A stretch of 36,760 nt of DNA from Paulinella micropora (Eukaryota > Cercozoa > Imbricatea > Euglyphida), in assembly GCA_009731375.1 (NCBI GenBank), contig BJOX01000002.1, positions 934,763 to 971,522 of the forward strand, given 5' to 3'. Each line of letters starts with the position of its first letter. The first letter of the stretch is position 1. Shown here in pieces: positions 27,130 through 36,760 of this stretch. The translations under genes and the position numbers were made by a program. The notes under the pieces are model-generated. The model did no database searches, had not been told where the DNA came from, and worked only from the letters and a program-made list of their open reading frames with translations.

Positions 27130-30100
27130 TTAATAGTTCTGGTTTTCTTTTAGTGGTTGTATTACTCTTTTTGTGTAAGTAAATGAAAATATCTTTTGTA
27201 TGTGTTCAGACGATATTGTTTTAGTCTTTTTGTTTCTCGTTATTTTGCTGTTGGTGTGTATGGTTAAATTTCCAGCCTCTGCCACATTCTTTGCTATACA
27301 TTTTTCACCTTTTGTTTCAAGCAAGTCCTCTAATTTTTCATATGCCTTCTTAGATAGTTCAGTGTCTTGTACTTGTAATCCGTTGCTTATAATACTAAAC
27401 ATATTTACTAAGTTCAATTTCTTACAAGTCTCGTAACTAATTGAGAAGCCCTTTAATTTCATTTTCGTAGTTCCGTCATCTAGTATGTAGCCGTGGGATT
27501 TAGGACCTGCTCCAACAAATGTGGTTATCTTTCTGCTTACCTTTGTCTTTTTATCTATCAATTCGTCTGTCCATTGCCCCAGTAAATCTCCTGTCGGTAT
27601 TGTTGTCTGTCCTTCTTTTTCATCTACTGAATAAATCACACTATCAGTGTCATGGTATAATACTCTATTACCTAATCTGTCCATCATATCATACAATCTC
27701 ATCTGTGCGTGTGCTGTAGTAAATAGTGCTACACAAATATTTGTATTGTATGGGTCTGATACTTTTTCTGGGTGTAGGTTGTAAGATAGTTCTAGGCATT
27801 TTTTGTTTATCACATTAATTGATACTTCATTTATCTTTTTGTCGTTTAGTATTTTGTATAGTTCTGCTTCACTCCTTACTATTTTTGTTTGTGTCTTGTT
27901 GTTTTGTTGTCCAAATTTTCCCCATAGTGAGTTCAGACAGAGTTTGCCACAGCCCTTCTACCTTCATTCTTTTCAATCTTGCTTTTGTCTAATTTAATTT
28001 TCATCTTTTCTTCATAGTCCTTAATGTAGTTGTCTTTGTCTTCTTCTGTTATGACATTTGAAGGATAGCCACTTGATTCCTGTTTCACTCTTAGAAATGT
28101 TTTAATATATTTTTTGAATAGTTCCGTTGTCTGCTCGTTCCAGTGCCATAATTCATAAGTTTTCATATAAGTCTGTAGCCTTTTTGTATTGCTTTGTAAA
28201 TAAGTGGTGTTGCCCAGTTAATACATCATCTTTCCTCTATCTTGACATGGAAGGACAGGGTAAATTAGTCCTCTAGGTGGCAGTATTTTTATTTTTGCTA
28301 TGCCAAACGCTGTTTTATTATTCAACATATCATATGCTTCTTTTCCTCTTATTGCTTGGTGGTGTTTCACAGGATAGGGGTCATAGTACATAACCGTCGG
28401 ATAGAGAGAGCACACATCTATATACTTAGCATACTGATACTCACTCATTGACTTCCAGTATAGAGACAGAGCATTCACTCTTCCACCAAACATAGCATGT
28501 CGTGGATTGATTGTTTCTTGCTCCATTAATATCTCTTCTATTGTGCCTTTGAATTCTTCCTTTGTTCTTATCCTATTCCATTGACACCCCCATATTGTTA
28601 TTCATTGACTAACTTCAGGATGCTGACTTATTAAAGTTTCTCGTAGTTTAGTTTCCTTGTATAGTTGTCCAAATGTTGTATTAACAGACCTTTCTCTATT
28701 TTCAGTTCATTTCCATTAAAGCACTCAGGACACCCGTGCCAATAACAACCATGGAACTCATATGCCGTTTTTGTTTTCTCGTCATATCCATCTAAGTAGG
28801 CTTTCACACCTTTCGGTAAGTTTAGTATTTTTTCTTTACCATTTAGACCATGTTGAATTTTGGCATTGTCCTTTTTTTCTCTGTATGCTAACCCATTCCA
28901 CACACATACGACTTGTTTTTGCTTTATCTGTTCTGTTTGTCGGTATGACTGCTATGCTGTCCTCAGGCATGTAGTTTGCTTTGAATAGTGCCATACACGT
29001 AGAGGCAATTGTTGTGTATTGAAATGGATCAATACCAAACTCCATAAATTGCTTCCTAAACTCAATACACCCCCGCCTTAGTATATCTACATCACTATGA
29101 CAATATTCAATCATTTCTTTATTGAAATCAAATACTTTGCTTTTTTGCTCGTCATACTATTTTAGAAAATCCTCTCTTTTCTTCTTTGAGAATGAGTTAT
29201 AACCATAATCATCTTTGTCTGGCATTTTCCCAAAGTATGTTTGGTTGTCTGTTTTATTGAAAAAGTGAGGAAAATATCCTTTCTTTAATTCTGTAAGTCC
29301 GAATGTATCAGGAAAATCAGATAAAGGCATAGTAAGGAAAGATAGACTATCTATAAATCTAATTTGTTCTTTTCCATTACCAATAGACATCATCATTATT
29401 TTTCCACCTTCATAGATTACAAATGGAGTTATGCCTTTTTCAATTAACCATTTCAGCACAAATTGACAATCATAACCCCCGCGCATTATGTGCTATGAAT
29501 GCATAGCCCTTATGTTTCACACCCAACGCCCACTCGCAGAATTGTTCAATGTTTTTATGTATGATTGGTGTGCTGTCGTTGAAATATTGACTTTCTGAAT
29601 GATTGATAATATGTATTCCCGTCTCTTGATTTGCTTCAAAATCAAAGAATACATATTTTGTTGATGGTGCATGTATGACTTTTTTCTTTATCTCACATTG
29701 GTGCCATAAAGGTTTTAGTTCTTTGCAGTTCCTACATTTTTCATATCCGCATTTATGTTCTCCTTTGTATGTCTTAGCACATGTGACACATTTCTTCTTT
29801 ACATCACACAACTCATTTTTTTTATGATTGTTGAAACATTCATCATTAGGAAACTTTCTATTACACTCATTACACGTTTTCCATTTTGAAATATTGTCAT
29901 ATCCTTTACATCCTTCGGTTAGACATATATTACATTTGAATTCACATGCGTGATTATGTTCGTATCCCTTCATACATTTCTCGCAAAAGTTTCGTTTTGA
30001 TAAGAATGCTTTCATACTTTTTATGGTATCGTAATGGTTCATTGTTTTTAGTATGTATATATATTTTTTGTCTCTCATCTCAGTCTTATATACGATTTTG

Positions 30101-30693
30101 TCTGGATATTCAACAATAACAATGTTGTAGTCAATGTGCTTAGCAAACTCGCTAATTTCAGAAAGCACACATAAATCTTTCATGACACCAGCTTCCTCAT
30201 GTAGTTTGTTTGCCAGTTTGTCTTGAATTCTGCGTCCTTTTCTGATTTGCTCGTATTTCTCGTGTTCCTCAATCTTTGCATTTGCTACAACTATTGCCCT
30301 TGCCAAACATATGTTGTCATCATTGTTTATTCGTATTACACCTTTCTTTTTATACATGTCTGTTTCTGTTATGGCTTTCAATCTTGCTCCTCCTTCAGGC
30401 ATCCTTACACCCACAAAATTGAAATCAATAAGTTCCATGGTTGCTCCTTCTTCGTCCATATAGTTTTCGTCGTTTGATTGTAGTATAGATTCTAATCTAG
30501 TCAGTATATCTTCTAAATTGAAATCTTTTACTTGTATTAATTTTTGGTTTTGTACATTCCAAGTTGAAGGAATAGCACTAATACGTATTTGTATTAAGTC
30601 ATTGTCTTTGTGAAGTATTTTAAAGTCTTCAATTATAAATCCGATCATTCCTATGATACCCTCTAATGGAAACTTTTTCACTTTTTGAGACAT
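27130..30693 (-). pseudogene. Protein-primed family B DNA polymerase, multiply broken
   Basis: About 1190 codons over seven or more frames. The first (29470-30693) has a conserved N-terminal region with NDDNICLARAIVVANAKIEE, a cluster of CxxC/His zinc-binding motifs (CEKCMKGYEHNHACEFKCNI, CVTCAKTYKGEHKC), then Exo I (YVFFDFEANQETGIH) and part of Exo II (AFIAHNARG). Exo II continues at 29486 (GYDCQFVLKWL). Exo III is MIEYCHSDVDILRRGC (29060-29114). Motif A is YIDVCSLYPTVMYYDPYPV (near 28415). Motif B, CLNSLWGKFG, lies near 27910-27945. Motif C is VLYHDTDSVIYS (near 27645). Spacing between A and B leaves room for TPR regions of protein-primed enzymes. Breaks include a TAG at 29157 and shifts near 29475, 28870, 28600, 28215 and 27945. 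It would replicate the linear element from its repeats. Confidence 0.88.
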
Positions 30694-30702
30694 TGATTTA
30701 TT

Positions 30703-31038
30703 TCATTTTATAGTATATACAGATTGCTCCACAGGTAGTTTGTGTTCATTGTCTATCCTTATCAGTTTATAGCCATTGAACTCTATTACTTGTGGCTCTA
30801 CATATTTTCGTTCCCTTTGTTTTCGCTCAGGTTCAGAATAAAACCTTTCAGGGTCTGATATTGCTCCCCTTGTAGTTGTTATGTCGTAAAACCTACTACC
30901 ATTAGGCTTTTTTACATACAACTTGTTTTGCCTTATTTGGAATGTTATATTCGCCTCTCTGAGTTTGTCTAGGTTCCATGTGTGCCCGCCGTAGTCAATT
31001 GTGTTCGACATATATTGATTGGAATATAATTTTTCCAA
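30703..31038 (-). CDS. Unknown 111-residue protein directly upstream of PolB
   Basis: An intact frame (MEKLYSNQYMSNTIDYGGHT ... KLPVEQSVYTIK) that ends 10 bp before the PolB start, so the two are probably co-expressed. A second Met (residue 10) is an alternative start. It is a small charged protein with some beta-type pattern (NKLYVKKPNGSRFYDITTTR). No domain is recognised. A role in replication, for example as the priming terminal protein, would be attractive from position but is speculation. Confidence 0.5.
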   Translation of the reverse strand: MEKLYSNQYMSNTIDYGGHTWNLDKLREANITFQIRQNKLYVKKPNGSRFYDITTTRGAISDPERFYSEPERKQRERKYVEPQVIEFNGYKLIRIDNEHKLPVEQSVYTIK

Positions 31039-31050
31039 AAACTATTTTTT

Positions 31051-31340
31051 ATTTATATATTGCTGTTGACATTCAAGACAACAAAGAAAATTGATTTTTC
31101 TGTTTTGGTTGGAATTTCAGTTTTGGTTGGAATTTTGATTTTGGGTGAAAATTTGAATTTTTCAAATTAACGGCTATATTCGTCCGCAAAATATCGTAAA
31201 TTTTCGCGAAATGTTACCGTTAAATTTGAAATTTTGAATTTTTGTCACAAAAATGAAAAACTGTCACAAAAATGAAAATCTGACACAAAAATGAAAAACT
31301 AATTTTTGTTGTTGTCTTGAATGTCAACAGCAATATAAAT
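31051..31340. repeat. ~290-bp foldback insertion between gene and right end
   Basis: The ends are inverted copies: ATTTATATATTGCTGTTGAC with ATTCAAGACAACAA on the left, and TTGTTGTCTTGAAT with GTCAACAGCAATATAAAT on the right. Inside are T-rich direct repeats (TTTTGGTTGGAATTT; GTCACAAAAATGAAAA) and the dispersed palindrome at 31168-31222. It is likely a MITE-like insertion into the element. Confidence 0.7.
31168..31222. repeat. Dispersed ~55-bp palindrome (copy inside the element)
   Basis: TAACGGCTATATTCGTCCGC ... TTTTCGCGAAATGTTACCGT(TA) matches 5089-5143 in the host gene region at most positions, and both are imperfect palindromes. Confidence 0.7.
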
Positions 31341-31397
31341 ATATAGTATATATATATAAAATATTATATTATCTTTAAAATGAAATAAATTTCATTT

Positions 31398-31624
31398 TTA
31401 GGTCTCAATTTGGCCAACAATATTCTGGAGCCTAATAAGGTCAGCCTTGATTTTTTCTCTTTTTTCTTTTGATTTTCTCAGTATGTCTACCTTGTTTTTT
31501 TGATAATATTCCGACCTGTTGCTCTGATAAGTGCTTTCTCTTTATTTCTTCTCTGATATTCTCGCATGCGTTCAGCATGTTTCGCCCTTGCCTCCTCTGC
31601 AGTATATGTAGGTTTTCTACCCAT
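31398..31624 (-). pseudogene. Small basic helical protein near the right end, frameshifted
   Basis: The ATG at 31622-31624 opens MGRKPTYTAEEARAKHAERM then REYQRRNKEK, a basic 'REYQRRN+EK' helix. After a shift (near 31500-31540) another frame has RKSKEKREKIKADLIRLQNI and VGQIET before TAA at 31398-31400. Helices of the EYxRRxRExN type occur in small DNA-binding proteins of large viruses; the link is tentative. It lies 40 bp inside the right terminal repeat. Confidence 0.45.
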
Positions 31625-31664
31625 TTAATATATATAATATAACTTTTATTTATTTAAATAAAAA

Positions 31665-31973
31665 TAATCAAACTCGCAATAGGGAGAACTTTTAATTTTT
31701 TCAAAAAAGATAACTAAGTTCAGGACACCTAGAAAAACTAAGAAACAGGTTTTAATGTATCTTCGTGTTGATTTGAAAAAAGATTGATAAGTTATCTTTT
31801 TTTAGAGTTTGAGAGAAATTCAAATATGGACTATTTAAGGTTTAATGATTGTTATATTTAATTTTGATAAAATTATGTATATTTTTGTTGAAACTAATAG
31901 TAAGACGAATTTGTATAAAAATAGCCTTATTTTATATAAAAGATAAGTGTCCAATAGTGGTACCTATAGTAGT
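31665..31973 (-). repeat. Right terminal inverted repeat
   Basis: It ends CCAATAGTGGTACCTATAGTAGT-like sequence at 31951-31973 and begins near TAATCAAACTCGCAAT. It is the reverse complement of 10628-10937 with scattered differences. Confidence 0.95.
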
Positions 31974-32024
31974 TCTCTCTCTCTCTCTCATAGCTCGATC
32001 TCTCGATCTCTCTCTCTCCCCCTC

Positions 32025-32057
<33 letters not shown>

Positions 32058-32129
32058 TGTTTTTGTTTTTGTTTTTGCTTTTGTTGTTGTTTTGTTTTTG
32101 TTTTTATTGTTGTTGTTTGTTGCTGCTGC

Positions 32130-32160
<31 letters not shown>

Positions 32161-32179
32161 GCTTTCTCTCTCTCTCTCA

Positions 32180-32212
<33 letters not shown>

Positions 32213-32358
32213 TCATCTCTCTCTCTCTATTGTTTTTGTTTTTGTTTTTGCTTTTGTTTTTGTTTTGTTTTTGTTTGTATTGTTGTTGTTATTGCTGCTG
32301 TTGCTGTTGTTGCTCTCTCTCGCTCTCTCTCTCTCTCTCCCTCTCTCTCTCTCATCTC

Positions 32359-32425
<67 letters not shown>

Positions 32426-32446
32426 TCTCTCTCTCTCTCTCTCACA

Positions 32447-32502
<56 letters not shown>

Positions 32503-32530
32503 CTCGCTCTCTCTCTCTCTCTCTCTCTCA

Positions 32531-32584
<54 letters not shown>

Positions 32585-32858
32585 NNNNNNNNNNNNNNNN
32601 NNNNNNNNNNNNNNNNNNNNNNNNNNNNNNNNNNNNNNNNNNNNNNNNNNNNNNNNNNNNNNNNNNNNNNNNNNNNNNNNNNNNNNNNNNNNNNNNNNNN
32701 NNNNNNNNNNNNNNNNNNNNNNNNNNNNNNNNNNNNNNNNNNNNNNNNNNNNNNNNNNNNNNNNNNNNNNNNNNNNNNNNNNNNNNNNNNNNNNNNNNCC
32801 CCCCCCCCCCCCCCCCCCCCCCCTCCCTCTCCCTCACTTTCCCTTCCTCTTTCTTTTT

Positions 32859-32934
<76 letters not shown>

Positions 32935-33200
32935 TTAAATTTTATGTTATGTTATGTTATGTTATTACGTTATTATGTTATGTTATGTTATGTTATTACG
33001 TTATTATGTTATGTTATGTTATCTTATTATGTTATGTTATGTTATGTTATGATATGTTATGTTATTGTTATGTTATTGTTATGTGAAAGTGTTATGCTAT
33101 TGTTATGTTATGTTATGTTATGTTATGTTGTTATGCTATGTCATGTTATGTTATGTTATGTTATGTTATGTTATGTTATGTTATGTTATGTTATGTTAGG
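31974..33200. repeat. (CT)n, (TTG)n, N gap, (CTTT)n and (TTATG)n arrays
   Basis: CT repeats alternate with TTTTTG and TTG blocks and CA patches to 32584. Unknown bases fill 32585-32798. A C-run, (CTTT)n and a (TTATG)n array follow to about 33200. No gene. Confidence 0.9.
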
Positions 33201-33265
33201 TAAAATTTCGACGAGTTAAAAGCGGTCCGAGCTAGTATGTTGTATACAACCAAAGACATTCAATT

Positions 33266-33996
33266 TACTTGAAAAGATTCACTTGATGCTAGCTCTACTT
33301 TTTAGTGGCAGCACTAGTTTCGAAGCGCTAACCCTAGTTTTGAAGTGCCGCTAGCCCTAGTTTCACAGTGCTAGCTCTGGTTTTACAGTGCTAGCCCTAG
33401 TTTCGCAATGCTAGCCCTAGTTTCGCAGCGCTAGCCCAAGTTTCGCAGCACTAGCAGTGCTAGCACTAGTTTCGCAGTGCTAGCCCTAGTTTTGCAGTGC
33501 TAGCACTAGTTTCGCAGTGCTAGCCCTAGTTTCGCAGTGCTAGCCCTAGTTTCGCAGTGCTAGCCCTAGTGTTGCAATGCTAGCACTAGTTTCGCAGTGC
33601 TAGCCCTAGTTTCGCAATGCTAGCCCTAGTTTCACAGTGCTATCCCTCAGCAGTTATGTTTTTCCGCTAGTGGTAAAAACGTAACGACTGAGGGCTAGCA
33701 CTCTGAAACGAGGGCTAGCACTGCGAAACTAGTGCTAGCACTGCAAAACTAGGGCTAGCACTGCAAAACTAGGGCTAGCACTGTGAAACTAGGGCTACTG
33801 CGAAACTAGGGCTAGGATTGTGAAACTGAAGATAGCACAAAGAAACTAGTGCTAGCACTGCAAAACTAGTGATAACACTGCAAAATTATGGCTAGCACTG
33901 CAAAACCAGGGCTAGCACTAATAAACTAGGGCTAGCACTGCGAAACTAGGGCTACCACTAAAAAGTAGGGATAGCATCAAGTGAATCCTTTAACTT
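33266..33996. repeat. ~730-bp palindrome built from ~20-bp GCTAGCCCTAGTTTCGCAGT units
   Basis: The left arm repeats GTGCTAGCCCTAGTTTCGCA about 18 times. The right arm carries the reverse complement. The centre near 33650-33692 is itself a hairpin (CTCAGCAGTTATGTTTTT with AAAAACGTAACGACTGAG). The outer ends GATTCACTTGATGCTAG and AGCATCAAGTGAATC match. It is a foldback-type element or an inverted satellite. Confidence 0.85.
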
Positions 33997-34055
33997 GACT
34001 GTCGGCGGTTGTAAACATTTTGTGCAACTATTAGGGGACAGAGCAATAGTGTGTT

Positions 34056-34099
<44 letters not shown>

Positions 34100-34374
34100 A
34101 TAGGTTGCCCCGCTCCCTCCGGCGTTAAAACTGAAAAAATGCGTGTGTAGTCAGTGCAGACTTTGCAACTGTGACGATGCAGTCAGCATTTTCGTATATT
34201 ACAATAATAATGATCTCACATGTTGATCAAGAAAGATGAATTTTAGTTGGGTGATTTTGCCAGTCGAATTTGGCTACCACGTACTAACGTAGTAGTAGTA
34301 GAACTACAATACGATGGATGGAGAATGATGGCTGGCCTGTCGACTGGATCGATCGATCGCGATCGATCGATCGA
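33997..34374. other. Mostly unique DNA with (CT)n/(TA)n
   Basis: It contains a CT-TA dinucleotide tract at 34055-34100 and GATC-rich sequence near 34347-34376. No reliable gene was found. Confidence 0.4.
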
Positions 34375-34387
34375 TCTATTTGTCTAT

Positions 34388-34482
<95 letters not shown>

Positions 34483-34505
34483 CCTACCTACCTACCTATC
34501 TATCC

Positions 34506-34602
<97 letters not shown>

Positions 34603-34629
34603 CCCATCTATCTATCTATCTATCTATCA

Positions 34630-34682
<53 letters not shown>

Positions 34683-34708
34683 GGAGAATGATGGCTGGCC
34701 TGTCGACT
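34319..34708. repeat. (TATC)n array bracketed by an exact 27-bp direct repeat
   Basis: TGGAGAATGATGGCTGGCCT then GTCGACT occurs at 34319-34345 and again at 34682-34708, on either side of about 300 bp of TATC. Confidence 0.9.
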
Positions 34709-34929
34709 AGCGTTTTTATACTGTCTTCTTTGTGACAGGCTCTTGCTTGGGAAGGAGAGAGAGAGAGGGGGGGGGGGAGGGAGGGAGAGAGAGAGAGAGA
34801 GAGAGATTTCTCTTCAAAGTCCATCGAAGAAGGATTGGCCCGTGTAATGCTGTGAAGTCTTCGTTGTTCGAAACAAACCTTGACTCAACGAGCCTGAGAA
34901 GGATGTATATATGTGTATATGTATACATG

Positions 34930-34972
<43 letters not shown>

Positions 34973-35006
34973 TGTAATGTAATGTAATGTAATGTAATGT
35001 AATGTA
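34709..35006. other. GA-rich tract and a short unique island
   Basis: (GA)n and (GGGA)n run from 34755 to 34806. The non-repetitive island 34807-34902 is open on the minus strand as LVESRFVSNNEDFTALHGPI then LLRWTLK, preceded by an AG acceptor-like site. It could be an isolated exon. (GTAT)n and (GTAAT)n follow. Confidence 0.3.
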
Positions 35007-35304
35007 ATGAAGGTATGGTACGGTATGGCACGGCACGTTACGGCACGGTACGGCACGGTACGGTACGGTACGGCACGGTACGGTACGGCACGGTACGGTA
35101 CGGCACGGCACGGTACGGTAGGGTACGGTACGGTACGGTACGGTATGGTATGGTATGGTATGGTATGGCATGGTATGGTATGGTATGGTATGGTATGGTA
35201 TGGTATGGTATGGGTATGGGGATGGTATGGTATGGTATGGTATGGTATGGTATGGTATGGTGTGGTAATGTAATGTAATGTAATGTAATGTAATGTAATG
35301 TAAG
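35007..35304. repeat. Pentanucleotide array: ACGGT/GCACG grading into ATGGT and AATGT
   Basis: The left third is ACGGTACGGC-type with many CpG. The middle becomes ATGGT, and the right end AATGT. Units are in register across the change. Confidence 0.9.
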
Positions 35305-35399
<95 letters not shown>

Positions 35400-35400
35400 A
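35305..35400. repeat. (TATC)n array
   Basis: A pure tetranucleotide array. A 50-bp unique island follows (35401-35451). Confidence 0.9.
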
Positions 35401-35451
35401 CCAGTCTTCTTCTTTCCCTTCTGTCCAGCTTGTTCATGGAATTCTTCTTCC

Positions 35452-35945
35452 TGTGTATGTATGTATGTATGTATGCATGCATGTATGTATGTATGTAATG
35501 TAATGTAATGTAATGTAATGTAATGTAATGTAACGTAACGTCACATCACGTAACGTAACGTCACGTCACGTATCATAATGTAACGTAACGTAATGTCATG
35601 TCATGTCACGTCATGTCACGTCATGTCACGTCATGTCACGTCATGTCACGTCATGTCATGTCATGTCATGTCATGTCATGTCATGTCATGTCATGCCATG
35701 TCATGCCATGTCATGCCATGTCATGTAAATGTAAATGTAAATGTAAATGTAAATGTAAATGTAAATGTAAATGTAAATGTAAACGTAAAGGTAAATGTAA
35801 TGTAATGGAATGTAAGGTAAGGTCAATGTAAGGTAAGGTAAGGTAAGGTAATATAATGTAATGTAATGTCATGTACTGTAATGTGATGTGATGTAATGTA
35901 ATGTAATGTAATGTAATGTAATCTAATGTGATGTGACGTAATATA
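35452..35945. repeat. GTAT, AATGT, ACGTC/ATGTC and AAATGT arrays
   Basis: Successive simple arrays. In 35530-35700 CACGT and CATGT units alternate and then become all CATGT. The AAATGT hexanucleotide array follows, then AATGT and AAGGT. Confidence 0.9.
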
Positions 35946-35977
35946 TGAACCTCTTCCTTATATAACAAAAATAACAA

Positions 35978-35980
35978 TTG

Positions 35981-36022
<42 letters not shown>

Positions 36023-36101
36023 GTAATAATAATAATAATAATAATAATAATGATGATGATGATAAATGATAGCAATAATAGTAGTAATAATAATAATAAT
36101 G

Positions 36102-36138
<37 letters not shown>

Positions 36139-36229
36139 TGATGATAGTAATAATCATAGTAATAGTAATAGTAATAGTAATAGTAGTAGTAGTAGTAGTA
36201 GTAGTAGCAACAACAACAACAACAACAAC

Positions 36230-36267
<38 letters not shown>

Positions 36268-36361
36268 TAATAATAATAATAATAATAATAATATAATATA
36301 ATAATAATAATATTAATAATAATAATAATAACAGTAACATAGTAATAATAATAATAACATA

Positions 36362-36392
<31 letters not shown>

Positions 36393-36509
36393 TATAATAA
36401 TAATGATATTAATAATCATAGTAATAGTAATAGTAATAGTAATAGTAATAGTAATAGTAATAGTAGTAGTAGTAGTAGTAGTAGTAGCAACAACAACAAC
36501 AACAACAAC

Positions 36510-36549
<40 letters not shown>

Positions 36550-36560
36550 TAATAATATAT
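35978..36560. repeat. (AAT)n/(AGT)n/(AAC)n array, internally duplicated
   Basis: The block 'AGTAAT..., AGT, AGC, AAC, AAT' occurs twice (about 36150-36240 and 36420-36520), so part of the array was duplicated. It ends next to a LINE-like tail. Confidence 0.9.
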
Positions 36561-36564
36561 ATTG

Positions 36565-36760
36565 ATCTGTCATGGCTGAGCCCGAGGGCCATGCGCCTCC
36601 ATCCCTCGACCCAACAGGGACTACAGTGAGTATGTTGGGGAGGGAAGAGTGACTCTAACCATCCTGCATAGAAGGCCCCAAAAGGAAGTCCCTACTACCC
36701 GCACAGTGTCGGGTACCTTGCAGGAAATCAACTACAAATGATTGATCTTCCCCGCGTGAG
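36565..36760 (-). mobile_element. LINE-like 3' end, divergent copy (continues past the window)
   Basis: On the minus strand the sequence ends GATGGAGGCGCATGGCCCTC and GCTCAGCCATGACAGATCA and then (TTA)n, matching the 3' ends at 8051-8135 and 8732-8816. Upstream a frame of about 34 codons (SRGEDQSFVVDFLQGTRHCA ... GPSMQDG) ends in TAG at 36655-36657, possibly the end of the element's coding region. Confidence 0.45.

Larger units (their letters stand above)
10628..31973. mobile_element. Integrated Polinton/Maverick-class virus-like element (~21.3 kb), decayed
   Basis: The ends are ~310-bp terminal inverted repeats. Inside are the hallmark genes of Polintons and related viruses: protein-primed PolB, RVE integrase, A32-like ATPase, Ulp1-like protease, double jelly-roll capsid protein and penton-like protein. 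The bases just outside both ends read TCTCTC (10622-10627 and 31974-31979), which fits the 6-bp target duplication of this class but is uninformative inside a CT microsatellite. The terminus is ACTACTATAGG rather than the AG end often seen. The morphogenesis genes run leftward (24057 to 11933), the PolB cluster also runs leftward (31624 to 25702), and the integrase cluster runs rightward between them. Nearly all long frames are interrupted. Confidence 0.92.

Noticed and set aside
27130-30693. Spliceosomal introns in the polymerase gene
   Set aside because: Breaks are mostly single shifts or stops with coding motifs continuing at once; no GT-AG segments of intron size are needed.
10981-31038. 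Alternative genetic code to explain in-frame stops
   Set aside because: TAA, TAG and TGA all interrupt frames, and frameshifts are as common as stops; recoding cannot explain them.
33266-33996. CRISPR-like array of ~20-bp repeats
   Set aside because: Units are contiguous without unique spacers, inverted about a centre, and in a eukaryotic genome without cas genes.

Overview
The window is nuclear DNA of a eukaryote. It has a spliced gene with GT-AG introns, very long microsatellite arrays, short palindromic repeats, LINE-like tails and a MITE. The species cannot be named from sequence alone. Microsatellite-filled introns beside an integrated Polinton suggest a protist or early-branching animal relative, but that is inference. 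Nine runs of N interrupt the window, mostly inside or at the edge of low-complexity DNA.

Positions 1-5841 hold the 3' part of a host gene on the + strand. I reconstruct four exons (47-297, 1381-1448, 3964-4125, 5159-5841) whose splice phases agree across three introns. Exon 1 encodes a dDENN-like segment and exon 4 an SBF2-like domain, so the product resembles a DENN-family Rab regulator. The introns are almost wholly microsatellite, and degenerate copies of exon edges lie inside the arrays. Positions 5842-10627 hold short palindromes, microsatellites, LINE-like 3' ends next to (AAT)n, and a PIF/Harbinger-type MITE.

Positions 10628-31973 (about 21.3 kb) are one integrated Polinton/Maverick-class virus-like element. 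It has ~310-bp terminal inverted repeats and sits in a (CT)n tract, with a possible 6-bp TCTCTC duplication. It carries a protein-primed family B DNA polymerase, an RVE integrase, an A32-like packaging ATPase, an Ulp1/adenain-like protease, a double jelly-roll major capsid protein and a penton-like minor capsid protein. It also has a small basic virion-type protein, two fibre-type proteins (one a long phage-tail-like fibre ending in an S74 chaperone domain) and several unknown genes. Almost every long gene is broken by frameshifts or stops, so this copy is decayed or was assembled with indel errors.

The most unusual signal is the punctuation between the element's genes. At least five start codons are preceded by a hairpin whose 3' arm reads ATTCTAAAATATCA or nearly so, placing TCTA 6-9 nt before the ATG. 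That resembles the TCTA late promoter of Cafeteria roenbergensis virus and mavirus. Seven gene 3' ends carry a second hairpin family of form GATRTTT.../...AAAYATC. Stem sequences differ between copies but both arms change together, as expected if the fold is what matters. This recalls the Mimivirus hairpin rule for transcript ends and suggests an element that once used a giant-virus transcription apparatus, like a virophage.

Positions 31974-36760 return to host repeats: CT, TTATG and TATC arrays, a ~730-bp palindrome of ~20-bp units, pentanucleotide arrays grading from CpG-rich ACGGT to ATGGT, AAT arrays, and another LINE-like tail at the window edge.
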